In this document: in pieces, positions 37,602 through 51,200 of the stretch | Layout of the letters: each line of letters begins with the position of its first letter | How positions within the stretch are numbered: position 1 is the stretch's first letter | Source of the DNA: Epiperipatus broadwayi | Taxonomy: Eukaryota > Onychophora > Udeonychophora > Euonychophora > Peripatidae | Length of the DNA: 64,000 bases | Direction of reading: 5' to 3' | NCBI GenBank assembly: GCA_028023455.1 | Contig: JAQFVV010012506.1 | Coordinates: 2,784,714 to 2,848,713, forward strand | The notes under the pieces: model-generated | What the model was told of the DNA's origin: nothing | Seen by the model: only the letters and a program-made list of their open reading frames with translations | The model's database searches: none | Translations under genes and position numbers: made by a program

Positions 37602-37603
<2 letters not shown>

Positions 37604-37696
<93 letters not shown>
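37604..37696. repeat. (TA)n microsatellite
   Basis: 93 bp of pure alternating TA. It generates spurious IYIY frames in both registers. Confidence 0.98.
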
Positions 37697-37699
<3 letters not shown>

Positions 37700-40111
37700 A
37701 CCTCTTCACTCTTCATCTATACTGCTTTATGCACAAATAAATGCCCAGGCACCAATTCTATACATGATAAAATAAATTTATAATCTAGATTGCATCTATA
37801 CTTATTGATAAGACTCTTATTGAACTATTAATTTACAGCTTAGCTCAGTTGGGGGTTATAGGGTATCGTGGTCATCTAGAATGCAAATGGGATGAGAAAA
37901 GCATTTATAGGCAACAATTATATAATGTTTATTTAATTATATTTTAAGCATTTACTAAGTTATCAAAAGGAAGCAATTTATGGATTAACTTAAATCATAA
38001 TATATTCAATTCTCTCATTATCCAAGTACATGCTAGAGCAATCATGCCACTCATCTAATATGTTTGGGGATCACTGCAGCAATAATCAATCTATTAACAT
38101 TCAATTTAGATTGAACAGCTATATCAATGTTTATTAAATAATGAACTAATCTCAGGGCTCTGCTATAGTAACAATAAGTCAATCCTAATATAATATGATT
38201 ATTGATCAATGGGGACTATTGCGAAATTGACATTTATTACAATAAAACAATGGATAGTTAATGATAAGGATTGGGTGCATTTTTATCTCACATCACTATC
38301 TATTCTAAACAAGGTAAAATTACATCTTGGCATTACAATGTTTGGATCTATTAGTTCTGTACTGAGATAGATTACACATACCATGAAACTGATAAATATT
38401 ATAATTATATTGTGTTGAGCATATGTGTGTGTAGAAATGGTCAATAAAATGTACATGCTAAAATAATTAAGAGGGGATCTTACTTCAATAAAACATTTAT
38501 TATAAGACACATTTTTTTTCCGACACATTGATAATGATTTAATAGTAACGTACATTGATTACAAACTCAAACTTGTCTAAATAACACTCGGATACAATAA
38601 AATAACATTTAAATTACACAAAACAACACTTAATATTTGGAGGCTCTGCCTTTTATATATGGTTTCAATAATATTTACAATTCAATTAGTTAAATTATTA
38701 GCAACTCAAAATAATTCTATATTCATGTATTAATATTCATATCACCTATTCCCATTCTGTGCTCTGAATAAACCAAGAAAACGATATCAAGTAATCAATT
38801 AACATCATTTAAACTATTTCCATATGCCTACAAATCTATATCTGTTATATGAAATTAAGTAATCATTTTATTAACTGGCCTTAAAATAAAATAAAATTTT
38901 CTAATACAATATTACATTTCTACTGGGAAAATGAATCACCAACAATAATAATGAATGAAATACTGATAATATGTGAGACGATCTGACAAGTTACTCAGAA
39001 CTTACCATTCCAGCAATGATCTTTTTCTATATCTCTAGGTTTATCATATTTCCGAATGTGTGCGCATTTATAAGATCACAAACACAATGCATTTATTAAT
39101 TATATTTTTATCAGTTTACTTGCAGAATGAATAAACCTCACAATACAGATGGTGCAATAAGCTAATCATTAAATTAATAATCTTATTTCAAGCATATTAT
39201 AGAAATCCATAAAACATTTATCTGATATAACTAACATATACTATCTGATGATAATTACGATGAATTAAAGAAAGAGAGGAAAATAACAATAAATAAATAT
39301 TCACATATACGCACATGAGGGTTAACCGAAACTCTAAATTCCAACTTAATTCTTCAATAAATATCTACCAACGTTTAGGACACAAATGTTGCGGAACTCA
39401 GCCGACTTATCATCAACAAATGGGGCATTTGCCACTTTATTTAAGAAATACAACTATTTCATCATATGCTATCAAGCAAGAAAATACACTATCACCCACG
39501 ATTTAACAAGTAAATAATCAAGGAAAGTATTACTCAATCCACATAGCAATAATTATCCCTTCGATCGCTTCTTCATCCAAATGTACTCAATGCATTTCAT
39601 ATATAAACAAATCTATAAGCAGACAAACTCTTAATTCTTCATCTTCCTTTAACACATGGCACCAAACTGAAACCGATAGAAAAACAAAGACATAAATCTG
39701 ATTTTTATAAATAATTTATGATAGTGCGGACATACACACACACACACACGCGAACATACGATGATGTATAAAATTATTTCCAAATCAGATCGACAATAGA
39801 ATGTTGTATTAGCATTAATTAGATTACGAACGAGGCTAATATCTTTAAAAAAAATTATGAATATTGAAATTCAAATTAGTGTAAATACTATTAAATAAGC
39901 TTATCCATTCAGCAATACTGGCATAAATGTTTTCATGTACCTGTTTACTATTACTAATTAATGAATAATGATAAAGGATCTAATTTTACACTAATAATAT
40001 GAGCAAGGGAATATATAATATTTACATAATACAACAAAAAGAAAATATTACCGGTTTAGTATAAATTATACCAAACACTCCGAGAAGTTTTAGAGGGAAT
40101 TGGATACACAA

Positions 40112-40184
<73 letters not shown>

Positions 40185-41780
40185 TAATGTCAAAACAAAC
40201 ATAAATAAATAAATACATCTGTATATCTATCAAACGCAAAGGAAGAAATGCATATCAAACCTTCTGTCATTAAAAATAAAAGTTCCCTTTGTAATTTTTT
40301 TACTTTTTTATATTTTTAGTTTATACTTGAAACTATGAATAAATGAAAACGCACACGTAGCTCACGATGGTAAGATGAATAACAAACATTAAAATGTACA
40401 AATATTATTCCTGCAGGTTAAACATAAATTTGGCAAAAGGAACAGTAATAACTTTCAATGTTCTTAGGATTTTCTAATGGACATTATAAACAACTTTAGC
40501 AAGTATTTGGATCCATTTATTATTTTTTAATAAACTTTGTTTTTTCTAAATTCCAACATTTAATACATATTTAATGATGATCAAAATCAAGGTTACTTAA
40601 TCATCCACGTTTTGCATTCTTTCACTCCCACATGAGTATGAATAGCTAGGTAATTTAATGTACATAATTATGATGATAATGTAGAATATTAGCATGAATA
40701 ATTTTACTGTTTCAGCCTTTCTTCTTACACAATAAAATAGAAAATTTATAAAATACGAGTCATTCCAATATCCCATTACATAGACCAGCATAAATCTTCC
40801 AATTCTTATTGTTATTAATACTTTACATAATTCCAATGTCACACTATTTATTAAAAATACATTGTAATAAACTATTTATTAAAAATACATTATAATAAAT
40901 TTGTATTAGTGATATTTCTAAATAATATCTATGCATTATGAATAAAATAAGTTCAAACTATTAGTTGATAAAAAGTTAAAAACTGGTATATCTCTGAACA
41001 TTTAGCCTTCCATTTTAGAAAATATCATCTAGTGTCCTTCATAATTATATGTTGGCATTTATTCTTGAATAGTATAGAAAGTTTCCTTATTAAAGAGATA
41101 GTGAGGAATCCAATGAAACCGTTAAATTTACTTGTTTTGTTATATTTCCTTTTAGAAATTTATTCCACCTTATTTAAAACGATTCCTGAAGTCTTCTCCA
41201 AAACTTTTTTCTTTTTGAAATCTTCTGTAACTTAGCCCGGCCTCTTTTTTTATTTTATAATGAGCTTAACAATATGCAAGAATTTATTGCTTGTGAAAAT
41301 GTTAAGAATAGAGTTTTGAAACAATAAAAAAATATTAAGTTACTAATATAAATTAATAATAAATAAAATAACCTTTATATTTTTCGTAATGCAAGATTTT
41401 GTGCAATAAATAATTAATAAATAATAAATTAAAAAAAGTCATGTTAACTAATGGTGTGTGTGGGTGTATCTGGTTTTCCATTAATCCAGAAGCCTATTAA
41501 TGACTGAGTTATTAACAATTTCTATGGCAAATAAGTAGAGCTATTACAAGATGGATAATTTTGAGTGATGACTAGAAATATGAACGAGGTGTGAAGTGTG
41601 AGATGATGCGAATAGACATGCACTCACACATACAAGTTGGAACTTGGAATGGCAATAAACAGTAGGTTAGAAACTTAATGAATAAACATTTAAAAAAATT
41701 TAAATGATTGGTACACTATCACTAAGATCCCGATAACTTTTCAACCAAATTTAAAATATTAAGTTATACTACAATTCTTT
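37697..41780. other. No gene seen; AT-rich
   Basis: No recognised protein or repeat copy except microsatellites: (CA)n at about 39732-39748 and (AAT)n at 40115-40183. Slightly more mixed composition at 38000-39700 but stops in all frames. Confidence 0.5.
40115..40183. repeat. (AAT)n microsatellite
   Basis: About 23 uninterrupted AAT units. Confidence 0.97.
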
Positions 41781-41784
41781 TTTT

Positions 41785-42035
41785 ATTAGCTACCCTTGAT
41801 CACTGTTGGCACAATGTGTACTTCCAACATTTCTTCATGGTGCCAATTGGGAAGGTCACAATATATATTGTACCGGTCAAAACATGTTTATCCATCCAAC
41901 ATGAGCTGGAACTCACAAAATGTACTTCAAACCAGTCAAGACCGAGATTTAGGTCAGGGACTAACCTGAATTCGAACCCTCTCTCTAAGCCCCAGATCAA
42001 ACACCTAATGGATAACATAACAATGATGGCACATG
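41785..42035 (-). mobile_element. tRNA-derived SINE
   Basis: On the minus strand, ATTAGGTGTTTGATCTGGGG followed by GAGAGAGGGTTCGAATTCAG has the spacing and sequence of a tRNA A box region and a B box (GGTTCGAATTC), an internal RNA polymerase III promoter. A non-tRNA body follows (to about 41785) with markedly higher G+C than its surroundings. Open frames on either strand here are by-products. Only one clear copy in the window; the tail is not well defined. Confidence 0.6.
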
Positions 42036-42714
42036 AGAATTTACTCTTAAATCAGACCTACTATCAGAGTGGAGAAGACAATGAGACTCATGGACATTAA
42101 GAAATTTAATACTAGAGACATTTCCATGATAAAATCTAATATATTTAATTAAAAAGGGCTTTACTAATGAATAGCTACAATCAATTAATGAATTGGGTTG
42201 ATTTAATAATGAGACAGAAACTGATATATGATGAATTAGAAATATATTTATTGACAATTTTATATATATTTTGATATAACCCATCACTTAGCATTGGATA
42301 ATGCACGCAGGCATTTTATTTATTAAACAACATTACTCTAGACAATTGTACAAACAATAATTGATATTTGGGTTAAATAAATTTGTGGCTCAAATTTAAT
42401 AAAACTAAATATTATGCTATATAATAAATCACTACATTCCACTTATTAGTTATGCCGTTTCATAAGCAATTCAAGTGGCTATTATACATATAATCAAACC
42501 AAGTCTGTAATAAAGCTTAATAATATATCTGATTATGACAAATTTATATATTAGATATGGGTGTATAAAGCATCCCAAATAGCTTTAGATCGAACAGGTT
42601 TTCAAGAATGCTTCAGTTCAATGCTGAAGGCTGCATATTAGGAGGTAGAGTTGGCTATAAATATTTTACTAATACACTACACCCAAGTAAAATATAATAA
42701 TAAAGTTTCTCTGT

Positions 42715-42905
42715 GGATGGATGAATAGATTTTAGGGTTTTCATGACCAACACCAGTTTACCCAATGACCGATTGTCATGCTGCTAAACGGGAATCTTTA
42801 TTTGGTTCATAAGAGGCAGGGGGGCTTACTACTAATCCAGTCTTTAGGTCAGTCTTAGCTACTGCACTACCCATAAGAGAAGAAGATGGGCTGGACTTAC
42901 CATGG
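42715..42905 (-). repeat. Possible second SINE-like fragment
   Basis: A GC-elevated island; the minus strand reads GGGTAGTGCAGTAGCTAAGA..., resembling a tRNA D-arm/A-box, then AGTAGTAAGCCCCCCTGCC. No B box was found, so this is tentative. Confidence 0.3.
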
Positions 42906-43461
42906 CTCCATCTTATATATAACAAAAAAAAAAAAAACAGCACAACGATAAAATATTGAGAAATTTCACATCCACCAAGCTGATGTATATTATAAATTAA
43001 GTACCATATATTACGTGAACACTAGTTTACCAGCCTGATCAAAAGAGCCAACTTTTCTGTAGCATGAGAAATACATATATGCTACTAATGGGAATATATA
43101 TATATACAAATTTTACTTTATCCCATTCAATCTTTTGTTATCTATAACTAATAAACTCAAGGGGGGAAAGTATATTTAAGGGACTTACAAATACTTTAAT
43201 AAAAAAAATATACTTATGATTACACTCCAGGCTAGTTTAATTTTTAGTAACATAATAATTAAAGGCTGCAAATTTGAATTTATAAGCCACATTTTATATT
43301 TACATTAATTATTTACTAAATGACAAAATAACAATGAGCACAAAGGGTCGCCATTATTTATAAATTGGGGTTTTGAAACAGTGCACAAAATGACATTATA
43401 ATAAATAATAATACGAAGATTTTAAATAATATCTTAAAAAAAAAAAACATATTTTGTAACT

Positions 43462-44420
43462 AAATGCACACAGTTTCGAAACATAGGCATACTTAATAAT
43501 AATTAAAATAAGCAAAAGAGAAATAAAATAGAACCGCAGTGATTAAGTTATATAGCAAAACATTAAGCTAATAAACAAAATTAGCAAAAGTATTTCATTT
43601 ATAGAATTCAAATATTATTTAAAAGACAATTTAGACAGAGTTTACAATAATATAGTTAGCTAACCTGTATTTTAAGAAATAATGATCATTTCGGATTTTA
43701 CACAGAGCTCTGCGATTTTAATTAAAATTAAAACGGTCCTCCTAAAGCTGGACTGAAGATCTTGAGCTGGAATAGTGAGTTCTTTGGCAGCTTATGGCAT
43801 CTTCTATTTAGTTGGGAGATGATTTAAGATGGTATTCCTATAGCTGGACTGGGGTACTTGTACTGGAATGAAAGTGAGTTCTTTTTAGCGGCTTATGCCA
43901 TTTTCTATTTGTTATAAGCTCGTTAGGGCATATTTTAGAAATAAATGCACACAGTTTTGAAACATAGGTATACTTACTTAATAATAATTAAAATAAGCAA
44001 AAGAGAAATAAAATAGAACCACAATGATTAAATTATATATCAAAACATTAAGTTAATAAACGAAATTAGCAAAAGTATTTCATTTATAGAATTCAAATAT
44101 TATTTAGAAGACAATTTAGACAGAGTTTACAATAATATAGTTAGCTAACCTGTATTTTAAAGAAATAATGATCATTTCACATTTTACATAGAGCTCTGAG
44201 ATTTTAATTCATATTAAAACAGTCCTCCTAAAGCTGGGCTGAAGATCTCGAGCTGAAATGGTGAGTTCTTTGACGGCTTGTGGCATCTTCTATTTAGTTG
44301 GAAGACGATTTAAGATGGTATTCCTATAGCTGGATTGGGGTATTTGTACTAAAATAAAGGTGAGTTCTTTTTAGCAGCTTATGACATCTTCTATTAGTTA
44401 TAAGCTTGTTAGGACAATGT
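43462..44420 (+). repeat. Tandem duplication of a 481-bp unit with nested sub-repeats
   Basis: AAATGCACACAGTTT at 43462 recurs at 43943, and the following ~480 bp are repeated with few differences. Inside each unit a roughly 100-bp motif (AGCTGGACTG...TGAGTTCTTT...GGCATCTTCTATTT) is itself repeated imperfectly. The minus strand carries a donor-like ATACAG|GTTAGC in each unit (about 43660 and 44145). No coding sequence recognised. Confidence 0.88.
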
Positions 44421-47400
44421 TGGTTGTTGCTTTGGCCTTGGGTGGATCAAACTTCGATGTTCTATAATGGGAAAGGCAGCAAATTCTTGCCTTTTTTAGC
44501 AGGACATAGTGAAATTAACAATATATAGCTTCTGATAGTAACAGCTCTTCAAAGAAAAATGGAGTTTTTTTCCCCACTTAAAATATAGCCTATTTAGACA
44601 TTTCCACCTACCAAGCCTTAACACCTTTTGGAATTTTGTTCACCTCAGGACCAATTGACTTTTAATTAAACAAAATCATATAATCTGATTTTCTTATACT
44701 GATAAGGTCCGAGATGTTATATTTCATCTACTTTAAAAAATTTTAATTAACATATATAAATTATATTATTTTGATTCCAATTTCATTAATTAAATTCCTT
44801 TTTAGGTGTTATAAAATTTTAAGGCCTAGCAGATACTAATGGCATTCTGATTTAATAATAAAGTCTTTTGTTGGAAACAAATTCAATCAGTAAACTAGAT
44901 TTTGCTTTTACCCTAGATGCAGTCACTAATTGATTTCTTATTTACATTTTTAATTATAAACCAATGACTTTTATTTTAACTTGATATAAATAACTTTTAG
45001 CATATTTTGCTTCCCTATATTGTTTGTTTTTTAAAAAAACAAATTTGACAGATTTAAAAGAAAATACTTTAGTTTCAGATATCCCAATAAAACATTAAAT
45101 CAGAAAACTGTAAACATATTTTAAAGAAAACATTTTACATTATATCTTTTTATTTAAACTTAAATATATATATGAATCATCATACCATTATCCCAAGGTT
45201 TAAATTATCCATCCACATATGAATATAATAGAAATATAAAATTCAGAATTGACTTATAAATTAATAAAATATTCTATATCAAATTATGAGCATTTCTACA
45301 CTATAATTTTATCCATCCTGTCTAATTATAGTGTACTTTCATATGTAAATGGTTGATGCCATTCAGGCAGCCATGATAGCAAATATTAGCGCTCAACTTA
45401 TATATCACACTTTGACATTTAGAATAGGTTCGAAACTAGTTCAGACGAGTAGGTCATTAGGTTGATGGTGAAACAGAAAGGGATTGGAAGGTTTCCATTT
45501 GAATATATATATATTATAGTAAAACATGTTTGTAGCAAAAAGTTACGATCATTGTTTGCTAAAATTTCAAGTTTTTTGTTTGAATTTGTTCGTATTTCAA
45601 TATATAACATCATATAGCAGACCTGAGTGGTATCATTTTGATATGGCTATTTTGAAATATGAACTCTAATGTATTTTATATATTAATTTACAGAGGGCAG
45701 TACTGGATTTCTTAACCATGTGGGATGATTTAATGCTTAATATTTGTATGTTTATTTCAGTATAGCGTTATGCACTGGGATTATTTTATATATTGTACCA
45801 AGATCGTATTGGTACATATATCTAATTTTGTCTAAAAATTATTAAAATAAAATACAGTTTGTTAAAAGAAAATAGTATGTAAATGTCTAAAGAGTTTTCG
45901 AAATGTAAAATTAAAAGTCAAAGAGTTTTTTTTTCTATTATTAGTAGTTGAAATAAAAGTTACAATTAATTAATTAGAAGGGGGGAGGGGGGTTGCTTTA
46001 GAAACATCAAGTTAAAAGTTTATAAAAGAAGTTTAAAGAGTTTTTTGCTAAAAAACAATTAGTTCATAGTTACGGGGAAAAAAATAAAAGTTGATTTTCA
46101 AATAAGTAAAAAATATAGAATATTTATAAAGTTAAAAGCACTCTCTCTCTCATTCAAATTAAAGAAGAAAAACAGAGTAATTGTAAAGTTAAACAATGAG
46201 TACTATATATGTGCGAGAGTAAACAAGAAATGATAAATGCATGTATATGTGCGTGTTAAAATAATATTGAAAAACACATGAAAATAAATATTAAAATAAA
46301 TAAATTCAGAAATAACTACTGATTGACAACAACACGTTTGCAATGCTATTTAATTAAGAAAGAATTTATAAACAACAATGCAATTAAACTCTTATCAATT
46401 GAAATCGAAAGCAGTGGATACTGGATTTTGCTGGTGGCTACAAAAACAGACTACAAAATATGACAACAGATCATTACATAAATAGACCTAAATTTTCACA
46501 TGAAGGGTTTTTCAGTTCAGTTTTAGATTTCATCAGTCAATCTATGAGTTCAATTCATCAATAAGTCATGCAGTGCTAATAGCTTCATCAGAACATATGA
46601 TGAACTTCAAACCTTGTCCAAATACCAGTACTCTGCCTGAGATGAAGTAACAGTCATCCAATAAGTGACAGCCTCCCAAGTATCTACTGTCACAATAATA
46701 CTGCCACAAAATAAAATAACCATCTTCAATCTTAATAAAAGAAGTAACCAGGATCATCAATCAACAGAAATACTCTGCAGAAGCATAAATCCAACTGGCT
46801 GGTAATAAAACAAGTCAGAAACACACTGGAAACACAGGAATCAAACAACCAAAATCTCCACACTTTAAAAACCTAGGTATTTACTAACTTTCTTCTTTCC
46901 ATTTGTAAATTCAAAGTAGTCATTGCCATCCATAAAGCCTCCAGAGTCAGTAGTAAAGGAACTCTATAGGTACTTAAAGAACTATTGATGTGCGTGTTGG
47001 TTTGAATGCCTTATATTTAATATTTATCATACTATTTAATACTTTGTCATTTAATGTTGTTAGATTATATTTTCACGTGTATTTAAAATGTGTGTGCATG
47101 GTCATATATAAATACCTTAAATGTTTATGTTAATTAAAAATATTTAAAAGTAGTTTAAAACTTTAATAATTAGTATTTATTTAAAATAAATTGACTTTTA
47201 AACTTAATATCTGTCGGTCAATTCTTTATCATTAATTAAGTAAATTTTACCAATAGTTAAATTTAGTAAAGTGTTATTGTAGTTTTGATTGAGCTAGTCG
47301 TGGGATAATCTTGGGTGCTGAGTTAGTTTGCCATCATTTGAAGCACATTAATTCACCCTTTGGGGAAGTTAACTGGCACCCAGAATATTTCTTCCTAAAC

Positions 47401-47575
47401 AAAAGAGTGCTTTGAATGATTGGTGTTAAAGTTAGCACCCAGAGATGAAGTTATGTCCCAGAAATGTAATGCTAGTTATATATTTTATAGCTATCATTTG
47501 GACATACATACTCTCCAAGTATGTTCTTCTCTGCCTAAGAGGCCGGTATGAAATCATTTATAACAAATACGGTAC
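44421..47575. other. No gene seen; right part may be an LTR
   Basis: AT-rich up to about 45.9 kb. A G-rich AGAAGGGGGGAGGGGGG run (45978-45993) and a TATA-like TTTATAAAAG at 46019 precede mixed-composition sequence at 46400-47560. Because a primer-binding-like site follows at 47576, part of this may be a 5' LTR, but its left edge and a partner LTR were not found. Confidence 0.35.
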
Positions 47576-47596
47576 AATTGGTACTCCCAACGTGGG
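47574..47596 (+). other. Primer-binding-site-like sequence (tRNA-Lys type)
   Basis: TTGGTACTCCCAACGTGGGC directly after ...ACGGTACAA. It resembles the classic tRNA-Lys1,2 primer-binding sequence (TGG..CCCAACGTGGG) located just after the CA end of a 5' LTR. A gag-like frame starts about 350 bp downstream, as expected in an LTR element. Confidence 0.5.
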
Positions 47597-47937
47597 CAGA
47601 ACTAATCATAAATGACAGTTAACTAAATGTTTTTTACTGTTTGAAAATAAAAATTTAAAGAAACGCTAAAATTACGTATTTTAAAGTGGTAAAATTAAAA
47701 AAAAAAAAAGAATTGACCAAACCTTTTTTCTTTTTTAAATGAAAAGAGATTTTGACATTTATGCTATTTAAAACAAATTATTCTTTTAAATTAAAGACAG
47801 TTAGATGTTTTGGGTGGAGTTAAAGCATTAAGAGCAGGTAGAGAAAAAGGACAAGGGGGTGGAGTCAGTCGTATGTTCCGTTTTAAAAAAAAGAAAGAAA
47901 TAAACAATTCATATTTAAATTTAGTAAAATAGAAATA

Positions 47938-48330
47938 TTGTTTCAAAAATGGAGAAACAAAAAAGAGATATCTGAGACACAGATGTTGGTGAAAATGATG
48001 ATGACTATGATGAAAGAACTACAAGAAATCAAGCAAGGTCAGCAAGAATTCATTGCAGAAATAAGGGAAAGGAGACATGGAATAACAAGAAAGGTAGAGA
48101 AAAATCAAGAGATCATAGAAGTAGATTTTGTCAAAAAAGTAAGAAAGTTGAGGTCATGAAAGAGATAGTAAAGCCAGATAGTGGTAAATATAGTAGTTTG
48201 GAAATGAAAATTGAATTACAATCAGATAGTTTTGAAACAGATAAAGTAGAAACACATATAGATCAAAAGATAGAAGATAATGTAAATGAGTTGGATGTAA
48301 AAATAAAAAGGTTAATTTAAAGGTTCGTCT
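47938..48330 (+). pseudogene. gag-like coiled-coil fragment of an LTR retroelement
   Basis: An open piece of 73 codons (47938-48159) rich in Met, Glu, Lys and Gln: MLVKMMMTMMKELQEIKQGQ followed by EFIAEIRERRHG. It is a predicted coiled coil typical of the N-terminus of some gag/ORF1 proteins. Coiled-coil-like sequence goes on in shifted frames to about 48330. No capsid homology region or zinc knuckle was recognised. Its position downstream of a primer-binding-like site supports the LTR-element reading. Confidence 0.45.
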
Positions 48331-49150
48331 TAGCATAGGGTTAAAATGAAGAGAAAGAATAGGAAAAATATTCATGGTTAGGAAAAATTTGGAGTTCTGC
48401 GAAGCTTAGAGGTTTTCTAATCTATAAAGCAGAAAATAGAACAGAACGGGAAAGAGCTAAAGCAACAAATTTTAATTGAGAGATAGATGTGAGGATATGG
48501 AGTATAATTTATGTTAATGAATTAGTAGAAAGAATGAACTGCCTGATGCAGTTTAAAAGTTAGTAATCAGGTGGAATTGTAAAGGAAAAACAAAAGACCG
48601 GAAATGGACAATGAGCACAAATATGATTACTCTAACGTAAATAAATCTGATAAATTTAAATCGGAAACTTCTATTTAAGACTAAAATAATAAATTTGAAA
48701 ATAAATGAATAATAATAAATGAAATGTTTGGAAGTAATAATAATAATGGAGGCTTCATAAAATAAAATATTTTTTTTCTCCACACACATGTTAATAAAGA
48801 AAAATACTCGTACATAAATAGGTTAAATAAAATCAATAAAACCAAGTTAAATAAATAAGTATAATATATCTGTAGAAAATAATAAATAAAGTAGCATAAT
48901 AAAATGGAAGTTTGTTTTGAATACACGCAAGTTAATAAAAGAAAGTAAAATTGTTGGGCAATCTTACATTTCTAATTCGTTATAGAGATAATGAAGTAGT
49001 TCCAAATGCTGCAGATTAAAGTTTCATTCCAACTCTTTTAAAATAAGAAACATTCTACAGGCGGTGAGTAAAAACAAATTCATTTCTTTTATTTGAGATA
49101 TTAGGAGGAAGTTAAACTATATTGATTATTTTTTACTGAGAGAATGTATA

Positions 49151-49531
49151 ATGTTAAGCAATATTATCCACCCCATTCTTTGGTCTATTTTTGATAAAAT
49201 TGTTTATTTTCGATCTAGTAAAGATTCAGAATTTAAAACTTTGAAACAAAAAAAGAAATTTGCTTTATTGATAAGTAGAAAGGAAAAACAATTTACTAAT
49301 AATACTGTGAGTGATTCATATGTAAAAAAATTATCCCATTGTCAACTTTCTTCTGATGAAATTTCTCTGTTGGCAAAAGGTTTTAATTATGCACTGGCTT
49401 CTAAATGTGTTCTAGTTGAAAATATTATATGCAATATACAATCTTCCTTTAAAAATATAGACTTACACACAGCTGATCTTATTAGATTTGAAGTTTGTGA
49501 TGTCTTAAAAAATATGAAACCATCAATTTAA
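49151..49531 (+). pseudogene. Penelope-like N-terminal region
   Basis: 126-codon open piece upstream of the RT core, ending in a TAA at KPSI. It contains LSSDEISLLAKGFNYALASK, the ...L..KG.NFA... block that precedes RT in Penelope-like proteins, and after the stop the reading continues into VVIPEDKGNS. It lacks enzymatic motifs of its own. Confidence 0.75.
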
Positions 49532-49852
49532 AGGAGAATTTATTGCACTTCAAAATTTAAAAAAAGATGATTCTATTGTTGTTATTCCAGAAGATAAAGG
49601 GAATTCGATGGTTTTACTTAATCATTTAGATTATAATAATAAAATTGTAGATTTATTAAATGATGGAATTTATAAAAAGATTATTAGAGATCCTCTGACA
49701 TATTTAGAGAAAAGACAAAATGTCTAATCAAACGTTCTAGTATAGATAAAAATATGAAAATTAAAATTTCTCCAAGAGAAGGTTCTTCATTATATCCTAA
49801 ATTTTTTGGTTTGCCTAAAATTCATAAACCTGAGATACCATTGTGATCTATT

Positions 49853-50544
49853 GTGTGTGCTATAGATTCCTCCACACATGCTTTGGCTCAATATTTAGCC
49901 CAATGCTTACAACCATTGTTAGATAACATTCCATCCAGAATTAAAAATTCAAGTCATTTTATTTCTATAACTAAAAACTTAAAACTAACTGGAACTGATT
50001 TATTGGTTAGTTTTGATGTTTCTTCTATGTTTACTAATATTTTTGTTGAAAAAGCATTAAGTATAATAGCACAATACAATGATTTACCTGATTTTATTAT
50101 TCCATTACTGAAGCATTGCCTGGAAAATACATTTTTTGTTTATAATTCTCAAAAGTTTAAATAAGTTAAAGAACTTTCTATGGGATCTCCACTGTCACCT
50201 GTAATTGCTGATCTTTTTATGGATAATTTTGAAAGTCAAGTATTATGTGCAGCTACTAAAAAAAACCTTCTATCTGGCTTAGATTAGTGAATGATACATT
50301 TGTCATATGGCCTCATGGCATTAATGCCTTAAATTCTTTTATTGTTTTTATAAATAATTGGCATCCAAATATTAAATTTACTATGGAAGTGGAAAATAAC
50401 ATATCACCTTCTTTTCTAGATGTTTTATTTTTGCAAGAAAATTTGATGAAACATTATCAATATCAGTTTACAGAAAATCCACCCATACAAACAGATATCT
50501 TAATTTTAATTCTCATCATCATCTTGCAAAAAAATTTTCTGTAG
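49853..50544 (+). pseudogene. Penelope-like reverse transcriptase, inactivated
   Basis: Piece 1 (49853-50164) has SFDVSSMFTNIF (motif A). After a TAA, LSMGSPLSPVIADLFM (motif B) reads through to 50270. A frameshift and stop then hit the catalytic box, where copy 1 has IYVDD and this copy has RLVNDTF, losing a catalytic Asp. Piece 2 (50287-50544) continues with FVIWPHGINALNSF and SFLDVL before shifting again. Over the roughly 93 residues of piece 1 that align I count about ten differences from copy 1. Confidence 0.9.
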
Positions 50545-50865
50545 CAAAAAATCTTTTGATTAGAGCTTATAATTTATCTGATAAAGAACATCTTACTCAA
50601 AAAATAGAACTTACAAAAAATATTCTACTTTCTAATAATTATAATAAAAACATCATATGTAAGGCTTTACATAACATTAATATGGAAAAAAAAAAATAGA
50701 ATTGATAATTCCTTTTTTAATAGAGTAATTTTATCTTATATTAAAGGGGTTACTGATAAAATCAGTAGAAGACTATCTTGTTTTATTATAAAGTCTACTT
50801 TTTCTACTGGCAAAAAAATTGATTTTTTATATAAACCTAAAGACAGAATATTTTTGGAACACCAA

Positions 50866-51200
50866 GGAGTTTATGAAATTCCATGTTTGCAGTGCTCAAG
50901 AAGCTATGTAAGTCAGTTTAATAGATGAATAAATGTCAGATTTAAGGAACATAGAAATGCTTTTAATCAAAAAATTAGCACATCAGTTTTTACTTTTCGT
51001 TTTTTAAAAATTGGTCACAAACCTGATTATGACAATACAAAAATACTTGCTAATTTGGAAATACATGATTTAAGACCATGAGAGAGTCAATTGAAATATT
51101 AAAGAGATCTACTGTTTTAAATAGGGCTGATGAAGCACAACATATTCCATCTATGTGGAAACCTCTCATTTTATCTAATATTAACTTAAAATTAATAGGT
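50866..51200 (+). pseudogene. GIY-YIG endonuclease domain of Penelope-like copy 2
   Basis: GVYEIPCLQCSRSYVSQFNR then stop then INVRFKEHRNAF, followed by IGHKPDYDNTKILA and LNRADEAQHIPSMWKPL. The YIG glycine is replaced (YVS). The in-frame TGA (50926-50928) is at the same codon as in copy 1. Confidence 0.85.

Noticed and set aside
37558-37783. Two overlapping IYIYIY frames
   Set aside because: Read through a pure TA microsatellite.
41800-42287. Three overlapping frames of 72-96 codons on both strands
   Set aside because: They overlie a tRNA-derived SINE; stop-free only because of its higher G+C.
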